Origin: JAWVFM01 sp963823245
GTDB taxonomy: Bacteria; Actinomycetota; Thermoleophilia; Solirubrobacterales; 70-9
Assembly: GCA_963823245.1 (NCBI GenBank)
Contig: CAWGKQ010000011.1
Coordinates: 1-64,000 of the forward strand
Direction of reading: 5' to 3'
Length of the DNA: 64,000 nucleotides
Shown: in pieces, positions 44,510-53,644 of the stretch
How the letters are laid out: the number at the start of each line of letters is the position of its first letter
Position numbering within the stretch: position 1 is the stretch's first letter
Translations under genes and position numbers: made by a program
The notes under the pieces: generated by a model
The model's database searches: none
Seen by the model: only the letters and a program-made list of their open reading frames with translations
What the model was told of the DNA's origin: nothing

Positions 44510-45002
44510 GCGGCTCCCCCGGTGGAAGCTCGGGCTCGGTCTCGTCGACCTCGCGCGCCGTCCCCTCGACGTCGTAGTCGGGGGCCCGCCGTGGGCGCCT
44601 GGCTTCGTGGGGCGAGAACACCCTGCCGGGGGTTGCGATGACGATGTGGCGCCGGGCCAGCCGCGCCGTGATCCCGCGGAAGATCGCGCGGGTGAACGGG
44701 AGCAGCAGCGCGAGCCCGATGACGTCGGTGATGAACCCCGGCGCGAGCAGGAACGCGCCGCCCACGATGATCATCGCCCCGTCGAGGACCTCGCGGGCCG
44801 GGACCCGTCCCTCGGCCAGCGCCCCGTTGAAGCGCGCCCACGCCTGCCGGCCCTGGGAGCGAGCAAGCGCGGCGCCGATGAACCCGTCGATGATCAGCAG
44901 CGCGAGCGTCGGCAGCACGCCGATCGCCTCGCCGACCTTGATGATCACGTAGATCTCGGCGATCGGCAGGACGATGAATATGAGGACCAACAGGAGCGCC
45001 AT
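44502..45002 (-). CDS. fxsA: FxsA family membrane protein
   Basis: 166 residues. Helices ALLLVLIFIVLPIAEIYVII and LPTLALLIIDGFIGAALAR, then AREVLDGAMIIVGGAFLLAPGF and ITDVIGLALLLPFTR are characteristic of FxsA, a small cytoplasmic-membrane protein that in E. coli relieves phage F exclusion by T7. Normal cellular role is unknown. A charged C-terminal tail (about 40 residues) is typical for actinobacterial forms. Its start faces the DUF59 gene across 16 bases. Confidence 0.85.
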   Translation of the reverse strand: MALLLVLIFIVLPIAEIYVIIKVGEAIGVLPTLALLIIDGFIGAALARSQGRQAWARFNGALAEGRVPAREVLDGAMIIVGGAFLLAPGFITDVIGLALLLPFTRAIFRGITARLARRHIVIATPGRVFSPHEARRPRRAPDYDVEGTAREVDETEPELPPGEPRD

Positions 45003-45006
45003 TCCC

Positions 45007-45012
45007 TACGAT
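45007..45012 (+). promoter_or_regulatory. -10-like box TACGAT for the DUF59 gene
   Basis: TACGAT ends 6 bases before the ATG at 45019. Confidence 0.5.
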
Positions 45013-45018
45013 GATTCC

Positions 45019-45321
45019 ATGGTCGCTGTGACAGAGGACGCCGTGTACGAGGCGCTCGAGGAGGTGATCGACCCCGAGCTCGGGCTCGACTTCGTCTCCC
45101 TGGGCCTCGTCTACGACATCGAGATCGAGGGCAGTGAGGTCTTCATCACCTTCACGCTCACCACACCCGCCTGCCCGATCGGCCCCCAGGTCACCGAGCA
45201 GATGCGAGAGTTCGTCGGCGAGATCGACGGCGTGGAGAAGGTCCACCCGAAGATGATCTTCGACCCCCCGTGGTCCCCGGAGATGATGTCCGAGGACGCG
45301 AAGTTCGCGCTGGGGTTCTAG
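45019..45321 (+). CDS. MIP18/DUF59 iron-sulfur assembly protein (SufT-like)
   Basis: 100 residues of the DUF59 family: AVYEALEEVIDPELGLDFV, SLGLVYDIEIEGSEVFITF, and the conserved TTPACPIGPQVTEQM with the reactive Cys. DUF59 proteins (SufT) help assemble or transfer Fe-S clusters. ATG 45019 follows the TACGAT box; an upstream in-frame GTG/ATG at 44974 overlaps the fxsA gene. A degenerate copy of its 3' end occurs at 47311-47374. Confidence 0.85.
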   Translation: MVAVTEDAVYEALEEVIDPELGLDFVSLGLVYDIEIEGSEVFITFTLTTPACPIGPQVTEQMREFVGEIDGVEKVHPKMIFDPPWSPEMMSEDAKFALGF

Positions 45322-45371
45322 GGCACGGTCGAGGAGGCAATCCGTAATCTCGACCTCGACGCGGACTATCA

Positions 45372-45413
45372 AACGTCCGTGAGTGTGCGGATAGCGCACT
45401 ACTCACGGACGTT
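45372..45413. terminator. Near-perfect inverted repeat between convergent genes
   Basis: AACGTCCGTGAGT at 45372-45384 pairs with ACTCACGGACGTT at 45401-45413, continued by GTGCG/CGCAC inner pairing. It lies between the DUF59 gene and the convergent lipoprotein gene, so a bidirectional terminator is likely; no U-tract. Confidence 0.5.
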
Positions 45414-45430
45414 CGTCGCGCGGAGCCGGC

Positions 45431-45790
45431 CTAGTCCTTCGGGTTCTGCACGCAGACGGGCCGGTCGGCCATCGGCACCTCGCCGTTCGGGCAGGGGTTG
45501 CCGTTGGGACTCGGGGTGACGCAGGTCTTGGCTACGGAGTCGTAGACCTGGCCGTTCGTGCAATTGCCTGGAACGGCGGCGCCGGTCGAGGTGCCCGTCG
45601 ACGAGGTGGTCGGCGGCTTCGGCGTCGTCGTCGAGGTCGTGGGTGCTGGCGTGGTCGTGGACGCCGTCGTGGGCGCGGGAGCGGTCGTTGTCACCGTCGT
45701 CGTGTCGGATCCGCCGCCGCACGCGGCGAGCGAAATCGCCGCCACGATGGTCAGCACGCCTAGTAGGGCCTTTGGTCGAGCTCGCTTCAT
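45431..45790 (-). CDS. Thr-rich predicted lipoprotein
   Basis: 119 residues. The signal peptide (KALLGVLTIVAAISL) ends in the lipobox LAAC. A Thr/Pro/Ser-rich spacer (about 40 residues) follows, then a Cys-containing module with NCTNGQVYDSVAKTC and GNPCPNGE, probably a small disulfide-bonded extracellular domain. ATG 45790 has AGAGGAG upstream; the in-frame GTG at 45838 is ignored. Family not recognised. Inside the candidate inserted segment. Confidence 0.7.
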   Translation of the reverse strand: MKRARPKALLGVLTIVAAISLAACGGGSDTTTVTTTAPAPTTASTTTPAPTTSTTTPKPPTTSSTGTSTGAAVPGNCTNGQVYDSVAKTCVTPSPNGNPCPNGEVPMADRPVCVQNPKD

Positions 45791-46175
45791 GTCCGGTCTC
45801 CTCTTTCGGGGGCAAGAGCGGGCGACCCTATCTGTCACCGCGCGCCGCCGCTGGCACCACGGCCGCCGGCGAGGGATGGCGCTCGCGCCTGGGACGAGCC
45901 ACCGTCGCGCGGCATGCGCACAACCTGACCAACCGCTTCAGCATCGTGAAGCCCCTCTCGTCGTGCGCCCGAGACACCCTGGAGGCCAGCGGAAAACGCC
46001 TCTCTTGAACCCACGCAAGTCCCGTTCGTGCCCGTCGAAGTTTGGAGATCGACCATACCCACGGCCAGAGCCGCTGTCAGGCCAAGTGGGAACCGCTCAA
46101 CGCTCACGGTTGAGCCCGTGTTCATGGGCGGAGGTGCCGATTGTCAGCGACGGCGCCGGTGGCGCTTCTCGTGGA
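45791..46175. other. Intergenic region without clear gene
   Basis: 385 bases between the lipoprotein start and the glycoside hydrolase stop. Base composition is less GC-rich in places (e.g. GAAGTTTGGAGATC). I see only a small inverted repeat at 46095-46115 and short open frames with no coding pattern. Confidence 0.5.
46095..46115 (-). terminator. Small hairpin downstream of the glycoside hydrolase
   Basis: GCTCAAC (46095-46101) pairs with GTTGAGC (46109-46115) around a 7-base loop. Possible terminator for the minus-strand gene ending at 46176; no U-tract. Confidence 0.3.
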
Positions 46176-47178
46176 TCAGCAGCCCGTAGGCGTGAGGCCA
46201 CGCTGCGCCGCCGTCCGGCAGTAGGTGCCGTACTGGCCGGCCTTGGGGACGCCATTCTTGTTCAGGACGCCGTAGGTCGGGTTGCCGTTGCTGTCGTCGA
46301 TGATGTTCCAGACGTAGATCGCCGCCAGATCGGTTTGGGTCGCCAGCCAGTCGCGGTAGGTCATCGTGATCGTGCCCTGCAGCGAGCCGGACACGAAATT
46401 GTTCGTCTTCACGCCGGTCTCGGTCACCCAAATGGGACGCCGTCCGAGCTTCGTCTGATCGATTGCACTCGATCGCCCTGTACTCAGTCTGGATATCGCT
46501 GAGCGCACTGCTGGCGGTGATCGCACTCGTCTGGATCGGGTAGAGGTGTGAGCCCACTCCGTCGATGGAAGGGTGCAGGACACTCAGCTTGTTCAGGAAG
46601 TCCTGAGGGCACATCCACGTGGCATCGTTGGCGATGCACGAAATGCTGGCGTTGTTGTGTACCGGAGCCAGACCCGCGCTGATCACGGGGAAATTCCCCA
46701 CCGACTTCACCGCAGCGTAGGCCGATGTGAGCATCCTGGCGTATTCATCGGGCTTGATGCTCCCGTCCCAGTTGGTCGCGAGGTTGGGTTCGTTCCAGAT
46801 CTGAACGGCGCGGATGGGGACGATCGCGGCGGCATGTCGCACGGCGTCCGCTGCGAAGCTGCTGAAGTTCGGGGCCTTCGGACCGTGACAGCTGGCCAGC
46901 CTGAGGAGCGCCCCCTGGTTGTTCAAGCTGAGGTCGGTGAATTCCCAGATGGCGGCCCCGGTTGACCAGGTGGCCCAGGTGCCGTCGACCTGGCACTGGT
47001 TGATGACGATGAGATCGGAGTCGGCTCCACCTGCCGCGGCACGTTGAAGGGTCGGGTCATCCCAGCCCAGATAACTGCCGCCATATCCGGCGTACTGAAC
47101 AGGCGCCGCGGCTACGGGCGATGCAAAGGCGGCCGCCAAGGCGGCGGCGGCAGCGAACGAGGCTATGGATCTTTTCAA
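46176..47178 (-). CDS. Secreted clan-A glycoside hydrolase, apparent frameshift
   Basis: About 333 residues. A signal peptide (IASFAAAAALAAAFASPVAA) is followed by a (beta/alpha)8-type domain. The two clan-A catalytic glutamates are visible: acid/base in VQIWNEPNLATNW and nucleophile in PIWVTETGVKTNN. The frame shifts near 46455, where an extra T separates TEYRAIE from AIDQTKLGRRP. TTG 47178 follows CAGGGAG, which beats the longer upstream frame. It resembles GH39/GH5/GH30-type enzymes; substrate unknown. Sits in the candidate inserted segment. Confidence 0.78.
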
Positions 47179-47310
47179 GGTGTCTCCCTGCGTTAAGGCG
47201 CTCGCTTGACGCGGGAGCCGTTGACCGAACCTAACCGGTCGGCGGTGGCGAGTCAAGGGCAGCGATGGTTAGCCGGTGGGTCGATGCCGCCAGACGTCAC
47301 GAGCGAAACA

Positions 47311-47374
47311 ATCTTCGACTTGTGCGCTCGTACGGCAGTCTGGACTGAGGCGCGAAAGTTCGCGCTGGGGTTCT
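47311..47374 (+). repeat. Degenerate copy of the 3' end of the DUF59 gene
   Basis: ATCTTCGAC (47311-47319) and GCGAAAGTTCGCGCTGGGG-TTCT (47352-47374) repeat, at nearly the same spacing (41 versus 43 bases), the last 65 bases of the DUF59 gene at 45256-45319. AAGTTCGCGCTGGGGTTCT is identical over 19 bases. The bases between are diverged. Confidence 0.7.
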
Positions 47375-47435
47375 GAGGCGCGGGCTTAGCGCGACGCCGT
47401 TGGCCCCCCGCGCCACGCTGTGGCGGTGCGCCGTC

Positions 47436-47441
47436 TAGCAT
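47436..47441 (+). promoter_or_regulatory. -10-like box TAGCAT
   Basis: TAGCAT ends 6 bases before the GTG at 47448. Confidence 0.5.
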
Positions 47442-47447
47442 CGCCGC

Positions 47448-48440
47448 GTGGCATCGCACGGACGCGGCCGTTGCCGCGCTGGAGGAATCGTGGTGGCCCT
47501 CGCGTCCCTCGCCGGCGTACCCGCAGCGAGCGCCGCGACCTTCGGCGCGAACCTGGACCGGCAGCCAGACGGCACCTACAGCTGCGCGGACTTCGGCGCC
47601 GGCAGCTGCACCTGGACCTCGACCGACCTGACCACCGGCGAGTCGGGCGTCCCGCCGGCTGGCGTCGGTGTCGTCTCCCGTGTGTCGGTGCGCGTCGGCC
47701 CCGTCACCGGGCCGATGCAGATCGTTGAGCTCGAGGGCCTCTCCCAGTACGCCTCGATCGAACCCATCGGCCAGGCGCGACCCGGAACCGAGACGCTTCC
47801 CCTGTTCAGCTCCGCGCTCATCTGCTGCACGGCGGTTGGTCTCAGCGACCGGTTCACGCCGCAACCCAACAGCACCACCTCCATCAGCGTGCATCTGCCC
47901 CTGCGGCAGGACGTGGCCCCGGATCCCGGGAGCAGGTACGCGGTGAGCGACTTCCTCGCGCTCTCCGTCCTGGCCCCGAACGTCCCGATCCCGACCAGCT
48001 CCGAGCCCAGCGACACGACCAGCGACGGTACGTGGTCTCCCGCGTGGGACCGTCGCGGCGAGAAGCGGTTCGAGAGCCCACAAATCACGGGAGGCGCGAT
48101 CGTCCTCTTGAGTGCAAGCTGGAACCGGGCCTCACCGGTCGCGCTGTCGCGCCAGACCGCGCGCGTCAGAGGTCACGACAACGCCGCGCTGCACCTCGTC
48201 TGCAACCTGGCCCGGGGCTGCCACGGGCTGGTGACGCTTCAGAGTCCGACCGGCCGGAGCACCTACGGCAGCGCGAACTACGCGATCCAAGGCGGCGAGC
48301 GGGCGATGTCCGATGTGAGGCTCAATCGCGCCGGAAGAAGGCTGCTGAGGAACCGTCACAGCGCTCAGGTCTGGGCGAACTTCGCCGTCAACGGCGCCTC
48401 CGCCTACCCCGATCACGCGATGGTGACGCTCCGCGGGTGA
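47448..48440 (+). CDS. Secreted hypothetical protein
   Basis: 330 residues with a Sec signal (GGIVVALASLAGVPAASA) and a beta-rich extracellular part (TFGANLDRQPDGTYSCADFG, SVRVGPVTGPMQIVELEG), ending in RRLLRNRHSAQVWANFAVNG, which resembles the thermoleophilial secreted proteins of unknown function. Cys pairs (GSCTWTS, ICCTAV, LVCNLARGC) suggest disulfides. GTG start supported by TAGCAT. Confidence 0.7.
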   Translation: MASHGRGRCRAGGIVVALASLAGVPAASAATFGANLDRQPDGTYSCADFGAGSCTWTSTDLTTGESGVPPAGVGVVSRVSVRVGPVTGPMQIVELEGLSQYASIEPIGQARPGTETLPLFSSALICCTAVGLSDRFTPQPNSTTSISVHLPLRQDVAPDPGSRYAVSDFLALSVLAPNVPIPTSSEPSDTTSDGTWSPAWDRRGEKRFESPQITGGAIVLLSASWNRASPVALSRQTARVRGHDNAALHLVCNLARGCHGLVTLQSPTGRSTYGSANYAIQGGERAMSDVRLNRAGRRLLRNRHSAQVWANFAVNGASAYPDHAMVTLRG

Positions 48441-48532
48441 GGCTGCCGCATCGCCGCGCCCCAGTCCGTCCTGACTTGATCACCTGTCAGGTGGTGAACC
48501 CAGGACGGATTCCCGATTTCGCGTCCGGCCTC

Positions 48533-48538
48533 TACGGT
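48533..48538 (+). promoter_or_regulatory. -10-like box TACGGT
   Basis: TACGGT ends 6 bases before the GTG at 48545. Confidence 0.4.
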
Positions 48539-48544
48539 TCCCGC

Positions 48545-49143
48545 GTGCAGATCGACCACGTCATCTACGCGACGGCGGACCTCGACGCCGCCGCGTCGCG
48601 AGTGAGGGCCGATCTCGGTCCGGGCGCTGCCGCGGACCCACAACCGGATCGTCCCCCTCGGCGGCGGTTACCTCGAGCTGATGGCCATCGCGGATCGCGA
48701 TGAGGCGGAGGCGTCGGCCCTCGGTCGGCGCGTGCTGGCCCGCCTCGAGAGCCGAGGGTGACGGCCTCTTCGCCTGGTGCGTCGCGGTCGATGACGTCGA
48801 GCGGGAGGCCGAGAGGCTCGGAACCACCGTGATGGCGATCGCGCGGGAGGGGCTGAGCGCCCGGCTCACGGGCCTCGACACGTCACTCGCCGAGCCGTCC
48901 CTGCCCTTCTTCATCACCCGCGACGCGGGCGTTCCCGACCCGGGCGCCGGCGGTGACGCGGGCGGGATCACGTGGGTCGAGGTCTCCGGGGACCGCGAGC
49001 GCGTCGAGCGGTGGCTCGAAGGCCCGGAGCTGCCGCTCCGCTATGCGGACGGCCCGTCGGGCGTCCTGGCGATGGGCATCGGCGAACGCGAGCTGCGGAC
49101 GGGCTGGGGCCACTCGCGTTTGCTCCGGCTCGCGCGGCGGTAG
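48545..49143 (+). CDS. VOC/glyoxalase-like domain protein, two apparent frameshifts
   Basis: Three frame pieces read as one glyoxalase-like-domain protein: VQIDHVIYATADLDAAASRV, then THNRIVPLGGGYLELMAIAD (other frame), then EGDGLFAWCVAVDDVEREAE (third frame) to the TAG at 49143. The first shift is near 48640; the second, one extra C, near 48761. The order of elements matches the glyoxalase-like DUF. It is a putative metal-dependent or ligand-binding VOC protein of unknown substrate. It may be a true gene with assembly indels. Confidence 0.65.
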
Positions 49144-49166
49144 AGTCAGCATCGAGAGGAGGAGGC

Positions 49167-50672
49167 ATGCAGCAGCTCTCGTCGCTGGACGCGCAGTTCC
49201 TCGCGCTCGAGTCAGATCGCAACTACGGACACGTCGGGTCGCTCGCGATCCTCGATCCCTCGACGACGGAGAACGGCGAGGTGACGATCGAGGAGGTCCG
49301 CGAGCGGCTGGCGCAGCGGCTGCACCTCATCCCGCCGTTCACATCCCGCCTGGCGACCGTGCCCCTGGGCCTCGACTGGCCCTACTGGGTCCGCGACGAC
49401 CATTTCGACCTCGGCTATCACTGCCGCGAGCTCGCGCTGCCCAAGCCCGGGAGCATGGAGCAGCTTCGAGAGCAGGCGGCGCGCATCTACTCCCGCCGCC
49501 TCGACCGCTCGCGGCCGCTGTGGGAGCTCTACCTGATCCATGGCCTCGAGGGTGGGCGCGTCGTCTTGATGACGAAGATCCATCACGCTGCCGTCGACGG
49601 CATGTCGGGGGGCGAGATCATGACCATGCTCTACGACCTGACGCCCGAGCCTCGCGAGGTCGAGCCGCCGGGCGACGACGAGGGCCCGGTGGAGCACCCC
49701 GGCACCGGTGAGATGCTGCTGCGCGGAATGGTCGCTCTGCCCCGGTACCCGTTCGTCGCCGCGAGCCGCTTCACGCGCCTGCTTCCGCACATCGACGTGC
49801 TGCCGTCGCTACTGGGCGTGCCGGGGACCGAGACCGCGAGCCGCACGCTCTCGCGCGTGCGCCGGCGCCTCGGCGGCGACTCCCAAACCGAGCTGATCGA
49901 GCGGCCGCGCATGCGGGCGCCGAAGGGGCCGTACGGCGGACGGGTCTCGCCGCACCGGATCTTCGGGATCGGCTCGACCTCTCTCTCCGATGTGAAGCGC
50001 GTGAAGAACCACTTCGATGTGAAGGTCAACGACGTCGTCGTCTCGCTCGTGGCGGGGGCTCTGCGCGACCACCTCGGGCGCCACGACGAGCTCCCGGATG
50101 AGCCGCTCCTCGCCCAGATCCCCGTGTCGGTCCGGACCGACGAGGAGCGCGGCACCTTCGGCAACCAGGTGTCGATCATGGTCGTGCCGATCCCGACGCA
50201 CCTCGACGACCCCGCCGAGCGCCTGCGCTTCGCTCACGAGAAGCTCTCGGTCGCCAAGGACCGCCACAAGGCGCTGCCCGCCAAGGCACTTCGCGATGCC
50301 ACCACCTTCATCCCGCCGGCGCTCCACACCCGCGCGTCGCGCGCGCTCACCGAGCTGTCGGGGAGCAACCTCATGCGCCCCCTCTTCAACGTGATCATCT
50401 CGAACGTTCCCGGGCCGCCGATGGACATCTACAGCGGCGGCGCGCGCCTCGAGGCGCTCTACCCGCTGTCGATCATCGCCGACGGCACCGGCCTCAACGT
50501 CACGATCATGAGCTACCGAGACTCGATCGACATCGGCATCACGGCCGACCGGGAGCAGACGCCCGACGTGCAGACGATCGTCGACGGGATGCGGGAGGAC
50601 CTGGACGCGCTCGTGGCGCTTTGCTCTGAGGGGGAGGAATCCCCCCGCGAGCCCGCGGCCGTCGACGCCTAG
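49167..50672 (+). CDS. WS/DGAT acyltransferase
   Basis: Bifunctional wax ester synthase/diacylglycerol acyltransferase family, 501 residues. The catalytic HHAAVDG is at residues 139-145, with SSLDAQFLALES at the start, FGIGSTSLSDVKRVKNHF in the middle, and LFNVIISNVPGPPMDIY near the end. ATG 49167 follows GAGGAGGAGG. It acylates diacylglycerol or fatty alcohols with acyl-CoA to make storage lipid. A second paralog lies at 53641 on the other strand. Confidence 0.9.
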   Translation: MQQLSSLDAQFLALESDRNYGHVGSLAILDPSTTENGEVTIEEVRERLAQRLHLIPPFTSRLATVPLGLDWPYWVRDDHFDLGYHCRELALPKPGSMEQLREQAARIYSRRLDRSRPLWELYLIHGLEGGRVVLMTKIHHAAVDGMSGGEIMTMLYDLTPEPREVEPPGDDEGPVEHPGTGEMLLRGMVALPRYPFVAASRFTRLLPHIDVLPSLLGVPGTETASRTLSRVRRRLGGDSQTELIERPRMRAPKGPYGGRVSPHRIFGIGSTSLSDVKRVKNHFDVKVNDVVVSLVAGALRDHLGRHDELPDEPLLAQIPVSVRTDEERGTFGNQVSIMVVPIPTHLDDPAERLRFAHEKLSVAKDRHKALPAKALRDATTFIPPALHTRASRALTELSGSNLMRPLFNVIISNVPGPPMDIYSGGARLEALYPLSIIADGTGLNVTIMSYRDSIDIGITADREQTPDVQTIVDGMREDLDALVALCSEGEESPREPAAVDA

Positions 50673-51454
50673 TCGGTCGGTCGTTCGACCCGCGCAAGTG
50701 CCTGCGCCATGCCGTCCCCGAGGTCGGCCCCCTCGAGGTCGATGGCCGGCGGGAGCTCGAGGTGGAGGTCGGCGGAGGGATCGAGCTCCACGCGCCCCTC
50801 CCGAGCGCGGCAGCCGAGAACGTGTCCGCCGCGGCGCCGATCCGAGGAGATGAAATGAAGGTGGTAGCCGGGAACCTCGATCCCCTGCACGTAGGCCGGG
50901 AACCGGAAGCCCACCATCGTCCCCTCCACATCGACGAGGTCGAAGACGTGCTGCTCGTCGATCACCTCGGTGAGTGGGCGGTAGGGCGGCCGCTGCCTGG
51001 GCACCGACCGAGCCTCGATGCGCTCGAACTCCCCCTCGATGCGAATCGCGCAGGCGGTGGCATCGGCCGGGAGTTGCCGCTCGATCTGGGCCGTCAGGCC
51101 CTCATAGGAATCCGCGCCGGAGATCTCGAACGCCTCCTCGGGCGCGAACCAGACGACGACGGCGAACGGCGTCTTCGCCTCCGGGGCGAGCTCCGAGACA
51201 CGACCGTCAACGGACGCCCTGTAGAACCTGCCGTCGACGGCGATCATCTCCCCGTCGAGGGCGTTGACGGTCCCGAGGCCGAGGTCACCGTGCTCGGAGA
51301 GCTCGGCGAAGGTCAGGTCGCCGTCGTACGCGCCGTCCAGAAGCGCGCCGATCGTGGAGGCCTGGAACAGCACGTGCGGCTCGTGCTCGGCGTGCAGTTC
51401 CCTCCGTCGCATCGACTCGACGTGGAGCGAGCGGATTAGGTCCCTGTCGATCAC
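50669..51454 (-). CDS. budA: Alpha-acetolactate decarboxylase
   Basis: 261 residues converting 2-acetolactate to acetoin. Conserved stretch VLFQASTIGALLDGAYDGDLT, LGTVNALDGEMIAVDG, and the zinc-binding histidines in GYHLHFISSDRRRGGHVL, preceded by VPRQRPPYRPLTEV. GTG 51454 overlaps the stop of the transporter gene as GTGA, so both belong to one transcript. No acetolactate synthase gene is nearby. Confidence 0.9.
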   Translation of the reverse strand: MIDRDLIRSLHVESMRRRELHAEHEPHVLFQASTIGALLDGAYDGDLTFAELSEHGDLGLGTVNALDGEMIAVDGRFYRASVDGRVSELAPEAKTPFAVVVWFAPEEAFEISGADSYEGLTAQIERQLPADATACAIRIEGEFERIEARSVPRQRPPYRPLTEVIDEQHVFDLVDVEGTMVGFRFPAYVQGIEVPGYHLHFISSDRRRGGHVLGCRAREGRVELDPSADLHLELPPAIDLEGADLGDGMAQALARVERPTD

Positions 51455-52323
51455 GCCTCGGCTACCTCGGCGGCCCGTACCGGCGCAGGCGTCAGCGCGG
51501 CCGCCACGATCACCAAGGCGAATGCGGCCACGCGCGCGAGCACGCCCAGCGCGCTGCCGGGCATCGGCTCGGCGAAGACGATCGGCCCGGCCGCGATCGT
51601 GACGACGTTCGCGGCGACGCTCGTGACGGCGATCACCGGTACCGCGCGCCCGAGCTGGAGGCTTCGAGCCGAGACGATCAGGCCGGCGAACGAGGCGAGG
51701 GCGATCACCGCGGCAAGCGGGCTCAGAAGGACGGCGGCCGCCCCGTCGCCAAGGCTGCCGCTGAGCGCCTTGATCGAGGTGTCGGAGGCCGCCCACAGGA
51801 GCCCTGCCGCGGCGCCGAGCAGCACGCCGTGGCGCGGGCCGTCCGGCGCGAAGGCGGCGAGCGCGAGACCGCCCAGGCCGGCCATCGCCACGTAGGGGAC
51901 GAGGCGGCTGGCTTCGTAGTCGGCGTGGGCGCTGTGCGCGCCGTCGCCGATCGTTGCGGCGAGGAACGCAAGGCCGGCCGCCGCGAGCGCGACCCCGACC
52001 CATTCACGCCGGGTCACGTCGTGCGCGAAGAGGCGGTCGGCCGTGACCGTCAGCAGGACGAGGCCACCCGCGATCACCGACTGCACGAGCGAGATCGGCG
52101 CCAGCGCAAGCGCGCCGACGTGTAGGCCCCACGACGCCGTGGCGATCACGAGCCCGAGGACGTACGCGCCCGAGCCGAACAACATGATCGTGCTGCGGAT
52201 GGGCTTCGACATAGCCACTGGAGGCGACGCTGCAGCGCCCCGGTGCTTGTAGAGGAAGCCGACGACAGACGTGAACGCGGTGGCGACGGCGAGCGCCAGC
52301 CCGACCGCTACGGAGAGGCTCAC
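51451..52323 (-). CDS. DMT-superfamily (EamA-like) transporter
   Basis: 290 residues, ten predicted helices in two halves (from SLSVAVGLALAVATAFTSVV; second half from VLLGAAAGLLWAASDTSIKAL). The pattern fits the drug/metabolite transporter group with an internal repeat. Substrate unknown; coupling to acetolactate decarboxylase suggests export of acetoin or a related product, but this is only inference. GTG start; no other evidence for promoter. Confidence 0.75.
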   Translation of the reverse strand: MSLSVAVGLALAVATAFTSVVGFLYKHRGAAASPPVAMSKPIRSTIMLFGSGAYVLGLVIATASWGLHVGALALAPISLVQSVIAGGLVLLTVTADRLFAHDVTRREWVGVALAAAGLAFLAATIGDGAHSAHADYEASRLVPYVAMAGLGGLALAAFAPDGPRHGVLLGAAAGLLWAASDTSIKALSGSLGDGAAAVLLSPLAAVIALASFAGLIVSARSLQLGRAVPVIAVTSVAANVVTIAAGPIVFAEPMPGSALGVLARVAAFALVIVAAALTPAPVRAAEVAEA

Positions 52324-52333
52324 CCAGTGGGCC

Positions 52334-52615
52334 TCAGGCCGCCGGCGGGTCGTCCCCGTCGTCGACGGGGGCGGGCGAGGCCGCGGGCGGCTCGGATTCG
52401 ATCTCTCGGTCGAGCTCGATCGCGCGGATGGCGTGCTCGTCCGGGAGCTTCGCCAATACCTCGTTGATCACGGCGTGCACCTCGCGCTCGTCGTGGCCGA
52501 AGTCGTCGAGCAGCGAGCGGAGCGCGGTGTGCGTGATCTTGAGCTGCGCGGGGGTGAGCTCGAGGTGGTAGCGGAACGGCATCGTGGGCCGCTCGTCGGT
52601 CGGATCCGGGCTCAT
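52334..52615 (-). CDS. Small hypothetical acidic protein
   Basis: 93 residues: a helical core (FRYHLELTPAQLKITHTALR, LLDDFGHDEREVHAVINEVL) and an acidic, Pro/Asp-rich tail. No Cys or membrane segment. ATG 52615 lies 10 bases after minus-strand TACCAT. Divergent to the secreted protease gene. Family not recognised. Confidence 0.55.
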   Translation of the reverse strand: MSPDPTDERPTMPFRYHLELTPAQLKITHTALRSLLDDFGHDEREVHAVINEVLAKLPDEHAIRAIELDREIESEPPAASPAPVDDGDDPPAA

Positions 52616-52625
52616 TGCAGGGACA

Positions 52626-52631
52626 ATGGTA
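52626..52631 (-). promoter_or_regulatory. -10-like box TACCAT
   Basis: Minus-strand TACCAT ends 10 bases before the ATG at 52615; it is 4 bases from the divergent TAGGAT box. Confidence 0.35.
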
Positions 52632-52635
52632 CGGC

Positions 52636-52641
52636 TAGGAT
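52636..52641 (+). promoter_or_regulatory. -10-like box TAGGAT
   Basis: TAGGAT ends 6 bases before the ATG at 52648. Confidence 0.5.
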
Positions 52642-52647
52642 TCCGTC

Positions 52648-53644
52648 ATGGTGGGAAAGCGGCCCCGCGCTGCAACCGGCTTCGCCGTGCTCGCGCTGAC
52701 CGGGGCGTGGCTGGCGAGCGCGCCCTCTCCGAGCGCCGCCTCATCGCCCGGGGTTGCCGGGCGCGCCGTCGTGGAGCACGTTGCGCGATCGCCCGACGCG
52801 GTGCGGAACTACTGGACTCCGGCGCGGATGCGGGCGGCGACGCCCGTCTCCATCCAGCAGCCATCCGCAGCCGGCGCTTCGGCCGCGACTGACGAGCGGG
52901 CCGCCGCCCACCGGCGCACGATCGCCACCCGCCTCTGCCCACATCAAGCGGCGTCCGACGCGGACGAGCGGCAAGGTGTTCTTCTCGGCCGGCATCTTCG
53001 ACTACCAGTGCTCGGGCACGGCCGTGCGTTCGCCGAGCCGAAGCCTGGTCTTCACCGCCGGCCACTGCGGGTATCTGATGCTGAGCCCGGGCCTCGGAAA
53101 CGCAGTTCACAACTGGGAGTTCGTGCCGGCCTACGACGACGGACGCGCCCCGTTCGGCCGCTGGCCGGCGGAGTCGCTGGCCGCCCCGCAGGGGTGGGCG
53201 GGCTCGACGCCACCTCCGGTGATCGGGCCGACCGGCGAGCCGCTTGGCGGCGATTCGCGCTTCGACACCGCGGCCGCGACGGTCGCCAAGCGTCGCGGCA
53301 AGCCTCTCCAGAAGGTCGTCGGCGGGCGGCGCATCGCCTTCAACGAGCGTCGCGCCCAGCAGTACGGCGCGATCGGCTATCCGGCGGCGGCGCCCTTCGA
53401 CGGCCAGCGCGAGTACGCCTGCAGCTCGGGCTTTCAGGGCTCCGACGCGAGCTTCGAGGCGCCGAGGCCGATCAGCATCTCCTGCGACATGACAGCCGGC
53501 GCGAGCGGCGGCGGCTGGCTCGACAGCCGCGGACGGCTCGTGTCGGTGACGAGCTACGGCTATACCGAGCAGCCGAACGTGCTCTACGGGCCTTACTTCG
53601 GCACCGAGATGGCCGCGTTCTACCGCTCGGTCAGGGGCGGCTAG
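52648..53644 (+). CDS. Secreted trypsin-like serine protease, apparent frameshift
   Basis: Signal peptide (GFAVLALTGAWLASAPSPSA) and pro-region, then a chymotrypsin-fold domain: His in LVFTAGHCGYL, Asp in SRFDTAAATV, Ser in CDMTAGASGGGWL, with Cys pairs (YQCSGTA, CGYL; YACSSG, ISCDM). The N-terminal part is in frame 1 and the protease in frame 2; the shift lies between about 52910 and 52970. It resembles the secreted GluV8/trypsin-like peptidases. It ends convergently 3 bases into the next gene. Confidence 0.78.

Noticed and set aside
45835..46125. 96-codon minus-strand frame upstream of the lipoprotein
   Set aside because: No start context, no recognised motif and no coding-like third-position GC bias by eye.
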